In this document: piece after piece, positions 27,184-34,890 of the stretch
Numbering within the stretch: position 1 is the first letter of the stretch
How the letters are laid out: the number at the start of each line of letters is the position of its first letter
Origin: an uncultured Lachnospiraceae bacterium
GTDB lineage: Bacteria > Bacillota > Clostridia > Lachnospirales > Lachnospiraceae
DNA: 64,000 bases
NCBI GenBank assembly: GCA_951802115.1
Contig: CATOPL010000001.1
Location: 186,001 to 250,000, forward strand
Direction of reading: 5' to 3'
Notes under the pieces: model-generated
What the model was told of the DNA's origin: nothing
Database searches by the model: none
Seen by the model: the letters and a program-made list of their open reading frames with translations, nothing else
Translations under genes and position numbers: made by a program

Positions 27184-27708
27184 TTACAAATCCGGCTCCA
27201 GAATTCCGTAAGTGCCGCCTTTTCTTTTATAAACGACATTGATCTCATCCGTCTCTGCATTCACAAAGGCAAAGAAAGCATGTCCAAGCAGTTCCATCTG
27301 TACACAGGCATCCTCCGGATACATTGGTTTGATATCAAACTTTTTGCTCCTGATGATCCTGACCTCCTGGTCTTCGGAATCCTTTTCCAGAAATTCTTTC
27401 TGAAAATTCCCGCCCCCCTGCTGTCTGGCAATCAGCTTGTTCTTATACTTCCGCAGCTGACGCTCAATTACTTCCTCCACCAGATCAATGGACACATACA
27501 TATCGGTACTTGATTGTTCTGACCGGATTATGTTCCCCTTTACCGGAATCGTCACCTCAATCTTCTGACGCTCCTTCTCCACACTTAAAGTTACATGAAC
27601 TTCCGTATCCGGAGTAAAGTAGCGCTCCAGCTTTCTCAGTTTGTCCGTTACCGCCGACCGAAGGCCGTCCGTAATGTCGATATTTTTCCCGCTGATGATG
27701 TAACGCAT
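27184..27708 (-). CDS. hpf: Ribosome hibernation-promoting factor, long form, 174 aa
   Basis: The N-terminal S30AE domain (MRYIISGKNIDITDGL) binds the 30S decoding region. The C-terminal domain, from about residue 115 (FDIKPMYPEDACVQMELLGH to YGILEPDL), joins two ribosomes into 100S dimers. This long form is standard in Firmicutes. AAAGGAG precedes the ATG at 27708; the ten residues encoded above it are not expected in the family. Confidence 0.95.
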   Translation of the reverse strand: MRYIISGKNIDITDGLRSAVTDKLRKLERYFTPDTEVHVTLSVEKERQKIEVTIPVKGNIIRSEQSSTDMYVSIDLVEEVIERQLRKYKNKLIARQQGGGNFQKEFLEKDSEDQEVRIIRSKKFDIKPMYPEDACVQMELLGHAFFAFVNAETDEINVVYKRKGGTYGILEPDL

Positions 27709-27784
27709 GAAACCACTCCTTTGCTTTTTATTCTGCATCTGTGTGCTTTTTCATCTACCCCCGCACATCCGGATGCCTGTTTTT

Positions 27785-27813
27785 ATCATACCATTATTTG
27801 GGTAATTCTGCAA
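27785..27813 (-). promoter_or_regulatory. Possible hpf promoter
   Basis: On the minus strand, -10 TATGAT (27785-27790), 17-bp spacer, weak -35 TTGCAG (27808-27813) inside the 3' end of hisA. Confidence 0.35.
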
Positions 27814-28579
27814 TGAATTTCACTACCTCTTCATAATTCATTTCCCCTCCGAACAGATCAAGAGCGCTGCCAATCGTCACATGCAGTCTGTTCCTTCCGA
27901 GTTCTTTTAACTTTCTCAGATCCTGAAAGTTCCCGATCCCCCCTGCATAGGTAATCGGAATTCCCTCCCAGGCTCCGAGCAGACGTACCAGCGGCTCTTC
28001 AATCCCCTGTGCTTTCCCCTCCACATCCACTGCATGAACAAGAAATTCCGAACACCAGCCGGCAAGCTCCTCCAGAATTTCTTCTGACAGCGTCACCTGT
28101 GTAAACTTCTGCCACCGGTCTGTTACAATATAATATTTCTTCTCTTTTCTCCTGCAGCTTAAATCCAGCACCAGGTGCTCTTTCCCTACTTCCGCTTTTA
28201 TTCTGCGCAGATTTTCCCAGTCTATTATCCCGTCCCGAAAGACACTGGAGGTCACGATCACATGGCTGGCTCCGGCATCCAGATACTCCGCCGCATTATC
28301 CGCCCGGATACCTCCTCCTGCCTGCAGACCTCCGGGATATTCCCGAAGAGCCCGAAGAGCCTGTCTCTTCGTCTCCTCATAATACTTTGTCCCCTCCTTA
28401 TTCAGAAGAATGACATGTCCGCCCCGGATACCGCTTTTCCTGTAAAACTGTGCATAGAACACGGCATCCTGTTCTGCAACATAATTCTCCTTTGCCCGGC
28501 TGTCCGCATCACGCAGACTCCCTCCTACAATCTGTTTCACTTTTCCGTTATGTATATCAATACAGGGTCGAAATTCCAT
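27794..28579 (-). CDS. hisA: HisA of eukaryotic (HIS6) type, ProFAR isomerase, 261 aa
   Basis: A TIM-barrel isomerase of histidine synthesis. The sequence fits the fungal/plant HIS6 branch rather than the common bacterial HisA: CIDIHNGKVKQIVGGSL at the start, LVLDLSCRR in the middle, FLVHAVDVEGKAQGIEEPLV, and TIGSALDLFGG at the end. The early Asp and middle Asp expected to catalyse are present. No other his gene is nearby, which is unusual. GAGGAGG precedes the ATG. Function is inferred from the family. Confidence 0.85.
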   Translation of the reverse strand: MEFRPCIDIHNGKVKQIVGGSLRDADSRAKENYVAEQDAVFYAQFYRKSGIRGGHVILLNKEGTKYYEETKRQALRALREYPGGLQAGGGIRADNAAEYLDAGASHVIVTSSVFRDGIIDWENLRRIKAEVGKEHLVLDLSCRRKEKKYYIVTDRWQKFTQVTLSEEILEELAGWCSEFLVHAVDVEGKAQGIEEPLVRLLGAWEGIPITYAGGIGNFQDLRKLKELGRNRLHVTIGSALDLFGGEMNYEEVVKFIAELPK

Positions 28580-28605
28580 CTGTAATCCTCCTCGTATAAT
28601 AAGTT

Positions 28606-28628
28606 TGTAAGCAAGAGAAACGCTTACA
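28606..28628. promoter_or_regulatory. Inverted repeat upstream of hisA
   Basis: TGTAAGC (28606-28612) and GCTTACA (28622-28628) around 9 nt, 27 nt before the hisA start. On the minus strand one part, TGTAAGCGTTTCTC, partly resembles a catabolite (cre) site but lacks the final CA. Operator role is inferred. Confidence 0.35.
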
Positions 28629-28743
28629 CAGAATTTGCATTTCCGTCAGACCCGCAGCCCGCTGTCACTGCTGCTTGTACTGTCCTGTATCCGTCGGTAT
28701 TTCTGCCGCTCAGACAATGCACTTATAAAATAAGGGCCGCCGT

Positions 28744-28765
28744 CCGGCAGCCCTCATTTTTACGG
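28744..28765 (-). terminator. Terminator after the Asp-rich lipoprotein gene
   Basis: AGGGCTGCCG and CGGCGGCCCT pair (one mismatch, tight loop) on the minus strand, followed by TTATTTTAT. Starts 7 nt after the stop. Confidence 0.7.
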
Positions 28766-28771
28766 CAGGTC

Positions 28772-29158
28772 TTATTCGGTCCCGTTTTCCACAGTTCCGG
28801 TTCCGTCTACCGCATCATTATTGTTTACATCTCCGTCTACCATGGTGTCATCTCCGGTCACATCGTTGACCAGATCGTCCACCACATCGTTGGTATCATT
28901 TCCGATCTCCTCCAGAAGACCATCCCCGTCCACATCCGTATGATCATAGACGCCGTCTCCATCGGTATCAAAGAGAATGTCATCTACATTTGTTCCGGTG
29001 CCGTTGGTACCATTCGTCCCGTCCGTTACCATACTGTTTTCTCCGGCAGCTCCGTTGTTATCTGTGGTAGTTCCGTTGTCCGCTCTGCCGCACGCAGTGA
29101 CGACTGAAAGTGTCACCAGCAACAGCATGCCAACGCAATACTTCTTCAACTGTTTCAT
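28772..29158 (-). CDS. Asp/Asn-rich lipoprotein with a calcium-binding-like repeat, 128 aa
   Basis: A signal peptide ends in the lipobox VVTAC (Cys23). The mature part is low-complexity Asn/Gly/Thr/Asp and holds DTDGDGVYDHTDVDGDGL (about residues 63-80), a thrombospondin-type-3/EF-hand-like calcium loop pair. The rest is likely unstructured. No enzyme domain. It sits downstream of dapB across about 100 nt; a link with lysine synthesis is not evident. Confidence 0.8.
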   Translation of the reverse strand: MKQLKKYCVGMLLLVTLSVVTACGRADNGTTTDNNGAAGENSMVTDGTNGTNGTGTNVDDILFDTDGDGVYDHTDVDGDGLLEEIGNDTNDVVDDLVNDVTGDDTMVDGDVNNNDAVDGTGTVENGTE

Positions 29159-29259
29159 AATTGTCTCTCCTTTTAATTAAAATTAAAGATGAAAAACAGT
29201 GTTTGACCTGCTGTTAGTAATATGGACAACTTTTCAGTTTTTATACATTTAAAAATATT

Positions 29260-30024
29260 TTATGACTGTGCATCAATCACATGACTCATCTGGTAATGTC
29301 CCGCCGGTTTTCCCGCAAGGAATTTAGCCGCCTGAACGGCGCCCTTGCCAAATACCGCGCGGGAGTAAGCCGTATGGCTGAACGTGACAACTTCATCCGT
29401 ACCGGCGAAAATCACATCATGATCTCCCACTATGGTTCCGCCCCGTACTGCAGATATTCCGATCTCTTTCTGATCTCTCTTTTCCCGCGTCTGGCTTCTG
29501 TCAAACTTGTACTCATAGACGTTGCCCAGAGACTCGTTAATGGAATCTGCCAGTGCCAGCGCGGTACCGCTGGGCGCATCCACTTTCCTGTTATGGTGTT
29601 TCTCCACAATCTCGATATCAAAACCGGCCGGGGCAAGAATATTTGCCGCCTCTTTCAGAAGTTTCAGCAGCATGTTTACTCCCAGAGACATGTTGGCCGA
29701 CTTTAATACGGCGACTTCCCGGCTCGCTTCTTCTACTGCCGCAAGCTGTTCTTCTGTAAGCCCGGTCGTGCAAAGCACCATGGGAATCTTTCTCTCTCTG
29801 CCATATGCAAGAAGCGCGTCTGTGGCTTTTGCCGACGCAAAATCAATAATGACATCAGCTTCTGCATCACAGTCCTGAATACTGGTGTACACCGGATACC
29901 CGTTATCCCTGCAGTCAACCAGGTCAATACCCGCCACAATCTCTATATCCGCATCTTCTTTGATCAGGCCGGTAATTACCTGCCCCATATAACCGTTACA
30001 GCCGTGCATAATCGCTCTGACCAT
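29260..30024 (-). CDS. dapB: 4-hydroxy-tetrahydrodipicolinate reductase, 254 aa
   Basis: It reduces the DapA product with NAD(P)H in lysine and diaminopimelate synthesis. The dinucleotide site is HGCNGYMGQVI; EKHHNRKVDAPSGTAL is the substrate-binding signature. AGGAG precedes the ATG at 30024, which is preferred to the in-frame ATG 18 nt upstream. It follows dapA by 108 nt and should be under the same lysine riboswitch. Confidence 0.96.
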   Translation of the reverse strand: MVRAIMHGCNGYMGQVITGLIKEDADIEIVAGIDLVDCRDNGYPVYTSIQDCDAEADVIIDFASAKATDALLAYGRERKIPMVLCTTGLTEEQLAAVEEASREVAVLKSANMSLGVNMLLKLLKEAANILAPAGFDIEIVEKHHNRKVDAPSGTALALADSINESLGNVYEYKFDRSQTREKRDQKEIGISAVRGGTIVGDHDVIFAGTDEVVTFSHTAYSRAVFGKGAVQAAKFLAGKPAGHYQMSHVIDAQS

Positions 30025-30132
30025 CGTATTTCTCCTATTCAAATTCTGTATCTGTTCAGCGCTACAGCGAATTTATTCTAAGATGTTGCACAGTAAATAT
30101 TCACTCCGGCACTGCATTTCAAATGATATGAA

Positions 30133-31023
30133 TTATTTTGTCTTAATTCCGAAAGCCTCCATTGCTGCTTTGAGATGTTTCTGATGCTCTTCTTCCATCG
30201 TGGTAAGCGGCATGCGAAGGGGGCCCACTTCCCATCCCATCAGATTCAGAGCCGCTTTTACCGGAATCGGATTAACTTCACAGAACAACTGATCAATCAG
30301 AGGAATCGCTTTCAGCTGTAGTGCAAGACTCCCTGCCAGATCTCCTTCCATAAATTTTGCCACAATGTCATGAGTTTCCCTGGGCGCAATATTCGACAGC
30401 ACCGAGATCACGCCTTTTCCTCCCAGAGACAAAAGCGGTACGATCTGATCATCATTTCCCGAATAAATATCCAGAGAATCACCGCACAGACTGGCAATCT
30501 TCGCCACCTGAGATATATTGCCGCTGGCTTCCTTTACCGCCACAATATTTTCTACATTTTTAGCCAGATAAGCCAGTGTCTCCGGTGTGATATTGACGCC
30601 GGTACGACTTTGAATATTATATAAAACCACCGGAATTTTCACCGACTCTGCAATCTTTGTAAAATGTGCAATCAAACCTTTCTGAGTTGCCTTATTGTAA
30701 TAAGGAGTCACAAGCAACAATCCGTCCGCACCATATTTCTCCGCCTCCTGCGACAGATAAACCGCGGTATCTGTACAATTAGACCCGGTACCTGCAATAA
30801 CCGGAATCCTTTTCGCCACTTTCTCAATGGCAAAACGAATCACTTCCAGATGTTCTTCATGCGACAATGTGGAAGCCTCTCCGGTTGTTCCGCAGATAAT
30901 AATGCTGTCCGTTCCATTCGAAATCTGAAACTCCAAGAGTTCCCCAAGTTTTGCATAATTCACTGTACCTGTCTCTGTCATCGGTGTGACAACGGCAACA
31001 CCGGCACCTGTAAAAATTGACAT
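30133..31023 (-). CDS. dapA: 4-hydroxy-tetrahydrodipicolinate synthase, 296 aa
   Basis: It condenses pyruvate with aspartate semialdehyde. GTTGEASTLSHEEH is the pyruvate site; VPVVLYNIQSRTGV and the Schiff-base Lys in IVAVKEASG are in place. GGAGGGG precedes the ATG at 31023. The start at 31104 would put coding sequence through the riboswitch terminator, so it is rejected. Expression is expected to fall when lysine is high. Confidence 0.97.
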   Translation of the reverse strand: MSIFTGAGVAVVTPMTETGTVNYAKLGELLEFQISNGTDSIIICGTTGEASTLSHEEHLEVIRFAIEKVAKRIPVIAGTGSNCTDTAVYLSQEAEKYGADGLLLVTPYYNKATQKGLIAHFTKIAESVKIPVVLYNIQSRTGVNITPETLAYLAKNVENIVAVKEASGNISQVAKIASLCGDSLDIYSGNDDQIVPLLSLGGKGVISVLSNIAPRETHDIVAKFMEGDLAGSLALQLKAIPLIDQLFCEVNPIPVKAALNLMGWEVGPLRMPLTTMEEEHQKHLKAAMEAFGIKTK

Positions 31024-31052
31024 GATTTTCCCCTCCTGAATAGTCTTTTGTT

Positions 31053-31090
31053 CAAAAATATAAGAAAGAGGCGTGCACATGTACGCCTCT
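31053..31090 (-). terminator. Riboswitch-controlled terminator before dapA
   Basis: On the minus strand AGAGGCGT and ACGCCTCT form a stem (31067-31090) followed by a T-rich tail (31053-31066). It lies between the lysine aptamer and the dapA ribosome binding site, as needed for attenuation. Confidence 0.85.
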
Positions 31091-31139
31091 CCAGAGTTCA
31101 ACATTTATGAAATGATACCTTTGTCAGATCATTCCTGCC

Positions 31140-31308
31140 CGGATAGCGCTTCATCTGCATCAGATGACAGTCATGTGATTCTTCACCACATGCCCAAGTA
31201 ACAGATATACAGGCTATCTGTTCTTTCGGCGTTCCTCCCTTTCCTCTGTCTTCCTCTGCGCCTGCACACATCTGCCAGCATACTTATGATTCACGCAACC
31301 TCTATCTC
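31140..31308 (-). promoter_or_regulatory. Lysine riboswitch (L-box)
   Basis: The minus strand shows the L-box order: GATAGAGGTTGCG, a TCATAAGTATG segment, AAAGGGAGGAACGCCGAAAG, an apical GGGCATGTGG arm, ATGACTGTCAT, and the closing GAAGCGCTATC. The ends GATAG and CTATC form P1. It binds lysine and here should favour the downstream terminator. Confidence 0.9.
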
Positions 31309-31327
31309 CCTTAATTCAACTGTTCCC

Positions 31328-31356
31328 AATATAGCATCTTCTGATTCCTTTGTCAA
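31328..31356 (-). promoter_or_regulatory. Sigma-A promoter of the riboswitch-dapA-dapB unit
   Basis: On the minus strand -35 TTGACA (31351-31356), 17-bp spacer, -10 TATATT (31328-31333). Transcription would begin about 15 nt before the aptamer. Confidence 0.75.
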
Positions 31357-31366
31357 CACGGGGAAC

Positions 31367-31855
31367 TCATTCCTTCAGTGCGGAAATCTGATAGACTTCA
31401 TCCGCCCATTCCTTGATCTCAGGGCAAAGCCGGATACCGGTAAAAATCAACTCCGTACCGTCCGCCGCTTCCTCCAAAAGTCCACGAATATCCGAAATCC
31501 CGGCAATTCCGTATTCCAAAAGACCCAGAATTTCATCCAGCACCAGTACATCACACTCGCCTGTTGCAAGCACTTTTCTCGCAAAACTGAGTCCGTTTCT
31601 CATATTCAGAGTCTCTTCTTTACGTTCCTGGGCATTCAGATCTTCAAACGCCTCTTCCTGACGCTGAAAACGAAACAGCTTGATTTCAGGCTCCAGTCTC
31701 TGGATAAAATTAATTGCTTCCGGCTGCTTTCCTTTTAAAAACTGAACAATAATAACAGACTTTCCCCTGCTGGCCTCTCTGATCGCCTGCCCCAGGGCTG
31801 CTGTTGTCTTTCCTTTTCCGTTTCCAAAATAAATCTGTAACTTACTCCCGTCCAT
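31367..31855 (-). CDS. Cob(I)yrinic acid/corrinoid adenosyltransferase, CobO/BtuR family, 162 aa
   Basis: It adenosylates corrinoids using ATP. The P-loop is FGNGKGKTTAALGQ, followed by the family's VIIVQFLKG and the Walker-B-like VLVLDEILGLL. The usual C-terminal RHAP-like motif is replaced by LIFTGIRLCPEI, so the match is to a divergent member. The start at 31855 (GGGGAAG upstream) keeps a leader after the promoter at 31911-31939; the ATG at 31897 would be only a few nt from the transcript start. No other cobalamin gene is near. Confidence 0.82.
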   Translation of the reverse strand: MDGSKLQIYFGNGKGKTTAALGQAIREASRGKSVIIVQFLKGKQPEAINFIQRLEPEIKLFRFQRQEEAFEDLNAQERKEETLNMRNGLSFARKVLATGECDVLVLDEILGLLEYGIAGISDIRGLLEEAADGTELIFTGIRLCPEIKEWADEVYQISALKE

Positions 31856-31910
31856 AGCTTCCCCGCATTCCCAAACCTGAAACAGAAATTTCCGCATTTA
31901 CTTATTGTCC

Positions 31911-31939
31911 ATATTACACCAGCATCGGAAGAAATGCAA
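31911..31939 (-). promoter_or_regulatory. Predicted promoter of the corrinoid adenosyltransferase gene
   Basis: On the minus strand -35 TTGCAT (31934-31939), 17-bp spacer, -10 TAATAT (31911-31916). Confidence 0.5.
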
Positions 31940-31956
31940 GCTTTTATCCTTTTTCC

Positions 31957-32583
31957 CTAATCCAGATATTCCAGTTTACTGACAGATACTTCGTATGCAA
32001 CTCTGCGCTCGCTTTCCTCCTCATCAATTTTTTTCATGTATTCCCGGCTTTGAATCCTGCCCCATATCTGAGTATGGCCGCCTACCTCAAAACCGGATGC
32101 AAAACGGGCATTTCTCCCCCAGCAGATACAAGGAATGTAATCAGATTTCCCATAAGGCCGATTTACTGCCAGAAGAATATCGGCAATTTCCCTCCCCAGC
32201 GGCGTTTTGCGATAGACAGGCATCTTGCAGATAAATCCGTCCAGAAAGATTTGATTTGTCTTGGCATTTTCCACTTCTTCTTCAATGAATTCCAGTTCTC
32301 TGACAAAAACAGACAGCACCAGCCGGTTTTTCTTTTCTTCATGCCGGTTATAAGAGCGGAACTGCCCGTTTGCCTGAATATAAGCTCCTCGATAATCTTC
32401 ATTCACATCGATCAGCCTTTCAGAGATCATCAGTGGTATCACATCGCAGGAATCGCTCAAACGTTTTACCGACACATTCAGCATATAAAAGCCTTCCCCA
32501 AAAACTTCATGGCTGAAAGAAAAATCGGATACGACTTCCCCCACAATAGACACCTGGTTGTTTTCAATAATCTTATCTGACAT
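31957..32583 (-). CDS. Single-stranded DNA-binding-like protein, clostridial type, 208 aa
   Basis: Two OB-fold-like halves: residues about 10-100 (VSIVGEVVSDFSFSHEVFGE) and 105-208 (IFLDGFICKMPVYRKTPLGREI). The second half has the typical SSB pattern NRPYGKSDYIPCICWGRNA. This two-domain form is found in Clostridia beside the normal SSB; its role is not clear. AGGGAGAAC precedes the ATG at 32583, preferred to the longer frame from 32679. Confidence 0.78.
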   Translation of the reverse strand: MSDKIIENNQVSIVGEVVSDFSFSHEVFGEGFYMLNVSVKRLSDSCDVIPLMISERLIDVNEDYRGAYIQANGQFRSYNRHEEKKNRLVLSVFVRELEFIEEEVENAKTNQIFLDGFICKMPVYRKTPLGREIADILLAVNRPYGKSDYIPCICWGRNARFASGFEVGGHTQIWGRIQSREYMKKIDEEESERRVAYEVSVSKLEYLD

Positions 32584-32739
32584 AATTTTGTTCTCCCTTC
32601 TGTTTGACGAAGTGTCTCTTTTCGTATTTTGTCTATAATATATATTCAGCACCCTTTCCAAATATTCCTGTTTTTTCATTTTTTATTCAACTTTTTTCCA
32701 GAACCCTCTGTCTGAAGCAGTATTTTTTTATAAAAATGC

Positions 32740-32767
32740 TTGTTTTCCCGGAGAAATGTGATACACT
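32740..32767 (+). promoter_or_regulatory. Possible typA promoter
   Basis: TTGTTT (32740-32745), 16-bp spacer, TACACT (32762-32767). The leader would be about 145 nt. Confidence 0.4.
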
Positions 32768-32798
32768 ATTAAACTTGTAGACAGACTGTATGAAAACC

Positions 32799-32880
32799 CG
32801 CAGGCTACGTCCAGCGACCCAGAGTTTCTGTCATTGTCATATAGAAAGATGACAGCATATTTGCGCGCCTGCTGCCTGCG
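32799..32880 (+). ncRNA. Possible structured leader of typA
   Basis: CGCAGGC (32799-32805) can pair with GCCTGCG (32874-32880), enclosing an inner hairpin CTGTCAT/ATGACAG (32828-32834 with 32849-32855). A closed multi-helix shape just before typA resembles a cis-acting RNA. No known class is recognised. Confidence 0.35.
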
Positions 32881-32918
32881 AAAGTAAATTTATAAAGATA
32901 AAGATGAGGATTGGTTTT

Positions 32919-34751
32919 ATGAAACGTGAAGATGTAAGAAACATAGCGATCATCGCCCATGTAGACCATGGAAAAACAACACTGGTAGATGAACTTTTAA
33001 AACAGAGCGGGGTTTTCCGCGCCAATCAGGAAGTAGCAGAGCGAATCATGGATTCCAACGATATCGAGCGGGAACGGGGCATTACGATCCTGTCCAAAAA
33101 TACCGCTGTCTTCTATAAAGATGTAAAGATTAATATCGTTGACACTCCCGGACATGCTGATTTCGGCGGAGAAGTGGAGCGGGTGCTGAAAATGGTAAAC
33201 GGCGTCATCCTGGTAGTAGACGCATTTGAGGGCTCCATGCCGCAGACAAAATTCGTGCTGAAAAAAGCACTGGAGCTGGATCTTCCGGTCATCGTCTGCA
33301 TCAATAAAATCGACCGCCCGGAAGCGCGTCCTGCCGAAGTTATTGACGAGGTTCTGGAACTTTTAATGGATCTGGACGCTTCCGATGAACAGCTTGACTG
33401 TCCCTTTGTATTCGCCTCTGCAAAAGGAGGCTACGCCACCCTGGATCTCGAAAAAGAAGCCCGAGATATGATGCCTCTTTTTGATACCATACTAGATTAC
33501 ATTCCTGCTCCTGAAGGCAACCCTGACGCCCCTACTCAGGTACTGATCAGTACGATCGACTATAATGAGTATGTAGGTCGAATCGGCGTCGGCAAAGTAG
33601 ACAATGGAAGTGTCAGCGTCAATCAGGAAGTTGTGATTGTCAATCACCATGAACCGGACAAAATAAAAAAAGTAAAGATCAGCAAACTTTATGAATTTGA
33701 TGGCCTGAATAAAGTACCTGTAACCAGTGCCACTGTCGGTTCCATCGTGGCAATCTCCGGTATCGCGGACCTGCATATCGGAGACACGCTCTGTGCTCCC
33801 GAAGCACCCAACGCCATCCCCTTCCAGAAAATCTCCGAACCGACTATCGCCATGCAGTTCAATGTCAACGACAGTCCTCTGGCCGGCACAGAAGGAAAAT
33901 ACATCACTTCCCGGCATCTGCGCGACCGACTGTTCCGGGAGCTGAACACCGACGTCAGCCTCCGGGTAGAAGAGACAGAAAATACCGACAGCTTTAAGGT
34001 ATCCGGACGCGGAGAACTTCATCTGTCCGTACTGATTGAAAATATGCGCCGGGAAGGATATGAATTTTCCGTCAGCAAGGCGGAAGTTCTGTATCATTAT
34101 GATGAAAAAGGGAAACGGCAGGAGCCGATAGAGCTTGCCTATGTGGACGTAGACGACGAATATGCAGGCAGCGTAATCCAGAAGCTGGGTGAACGTAAAG
34201 GTGAGCTTCTCAACATGCATACCAATAACAGCGGTTCCACCCGGCTGGAATTCTCTATTCCTTCCAGAGGACTGATTGGATACCGCGGTGAATTCATGAC
34301 AGACACAAAGGGCACCGGCGTGCTGAATACCATTTTTAACGGATACGAATCGTATAAAGGCGACATCCAGTACCGCAAGCAGGGTTCTCTGATCGCCTTC
34401 GAATCCGGAGAATCCATTACTTACGGACTGTTCAATGCCCAGGAGCGCGGAACTCTGTTTATCGGACCGGGCGAAAAAGTCTATTCCGGCATGGTCGTGG
34501 GACAGAACGGAAAAGCAGAGGATATTGAACTTAATGTCTGTAAGACCAAAAAGCTCACCAATACCCGCTCCTCCAGCGCAGACGAAGCTCTGAAACTGAC
34601 GCCGCCCAGAATTTTAAGCCTTGAACAATGTCTGGAATTTATCGATACCGACGAACTTCTGGAGATTACACCCAAAAGCCTTCGAATCCGCAAAAAGATT
34701 CTCGACCCTACGCAACGCAAAAGAGCTGCTATGCGAAAAGAATCCATATAA
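32919..34751 (+). CDS. typA: Translational GTPase TypA/BipA, 610 aa
   Basis: A ribosome-binding GTPase of the EF-G family that aids 50S assembly and stress growth. The P-loop is AHVDHGKTTL, the switch region has ERERGITI, followed by DTPGHADFGGEVER and NKIDRPEARP. The C-terminal TypA-specific domain is present (TPKSLRIRKK). GAGGATT precedes the ATG at 32919; the five upstream residues are not conserved. Single plus-strand gene between minus genes. Confidence 0.97.
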   Translation: MKREDVRNIAIIAHVDHGKTTLVDELLKQSGVFRANQEVAERIMDSNDIERERGITILSKNTAVFYKDVKINIVDTPGHADFGGEVERVLKMVNGVILVVDAFEGSMPQTKFVLKKALELDLPVIVCINKIDRPEARPAEVIDEVLELLMDLDASDEQLDCPFVFASAKGGYATLDLEKEARDMMPLFDTILDYIPAPEGNPDAPTQVLISTIDYNEYVGRIGVGKVDNGSVSVNQEVVIVNHHEPDKIKKVKISKLYEFDGLNKVPVTSATVGSIVAISGIADLHIGDTLCAPEAPNAIPFQKISEPTIAMQFNVNDSPLAGTEGKYITSRHLRDRLFRELNTDVSLRVEETENTDSFKVSGRGELHLSVLIENMRREGYEFSVSKAEVLYHYDEKGKRQEPIELAYVDVDDEYAGSVIQKLGERKGELLNMHTNNSGSTRLEFSIPSRGLIGYRGEFMTDTKGTGVLNTIFNGYESYKGDIQYRKQGSLIAFESGESITYGLFNAQERGTLFIGPGEKVYSGMVVGQNGKAEDIELNVCKTKKLTNTRSSSADEALKLTPPRILSLEQCLEFIDTDELLEITPKSLRIRKKILDPTQRKRAAMRKESI

Positions 34752-34829
34752 ATGTCTGTCTGGGAATCCGGCCGGGAAACCGACCGTATCAAGAAATCGT
34801 TATAATGATAACATATTCAGAAGCAGAAT

Positions 34830-34860
34830 GCAACTGCGGCTGTACACAGCCTGCAGTTGC
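34830..34860 (+). terminator. Possible typA terminator
   Basis: GCAACTGC (34830-34837) and GCAGTTGC (34853-34860) pair, with an inner GGCTGT/ACAGCC. It lies in the convergent gap between typA and the ABC gene. No strong T-tract. Confidence 0.5.
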
Positions 34861-34890
34861 CTGATATCATGCATGAAGTCAATACACAAA

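Larger units (their letters stand above)
32584..32918. other. Divergent region between the SSB-like gene and typA
   Basis: A 335-bp gap. It holds a plausible plus-strand promoter (32740-32767) and a foldable typA leader (32799-32880). No gene is supported. Confidence 0.5.

Noticed and set aside
28606-28628. A catabolite-repression (cre) site before hisA
   Set aside because: The match lacks the final CA of the consensus; the inverted repeat alone is reported.
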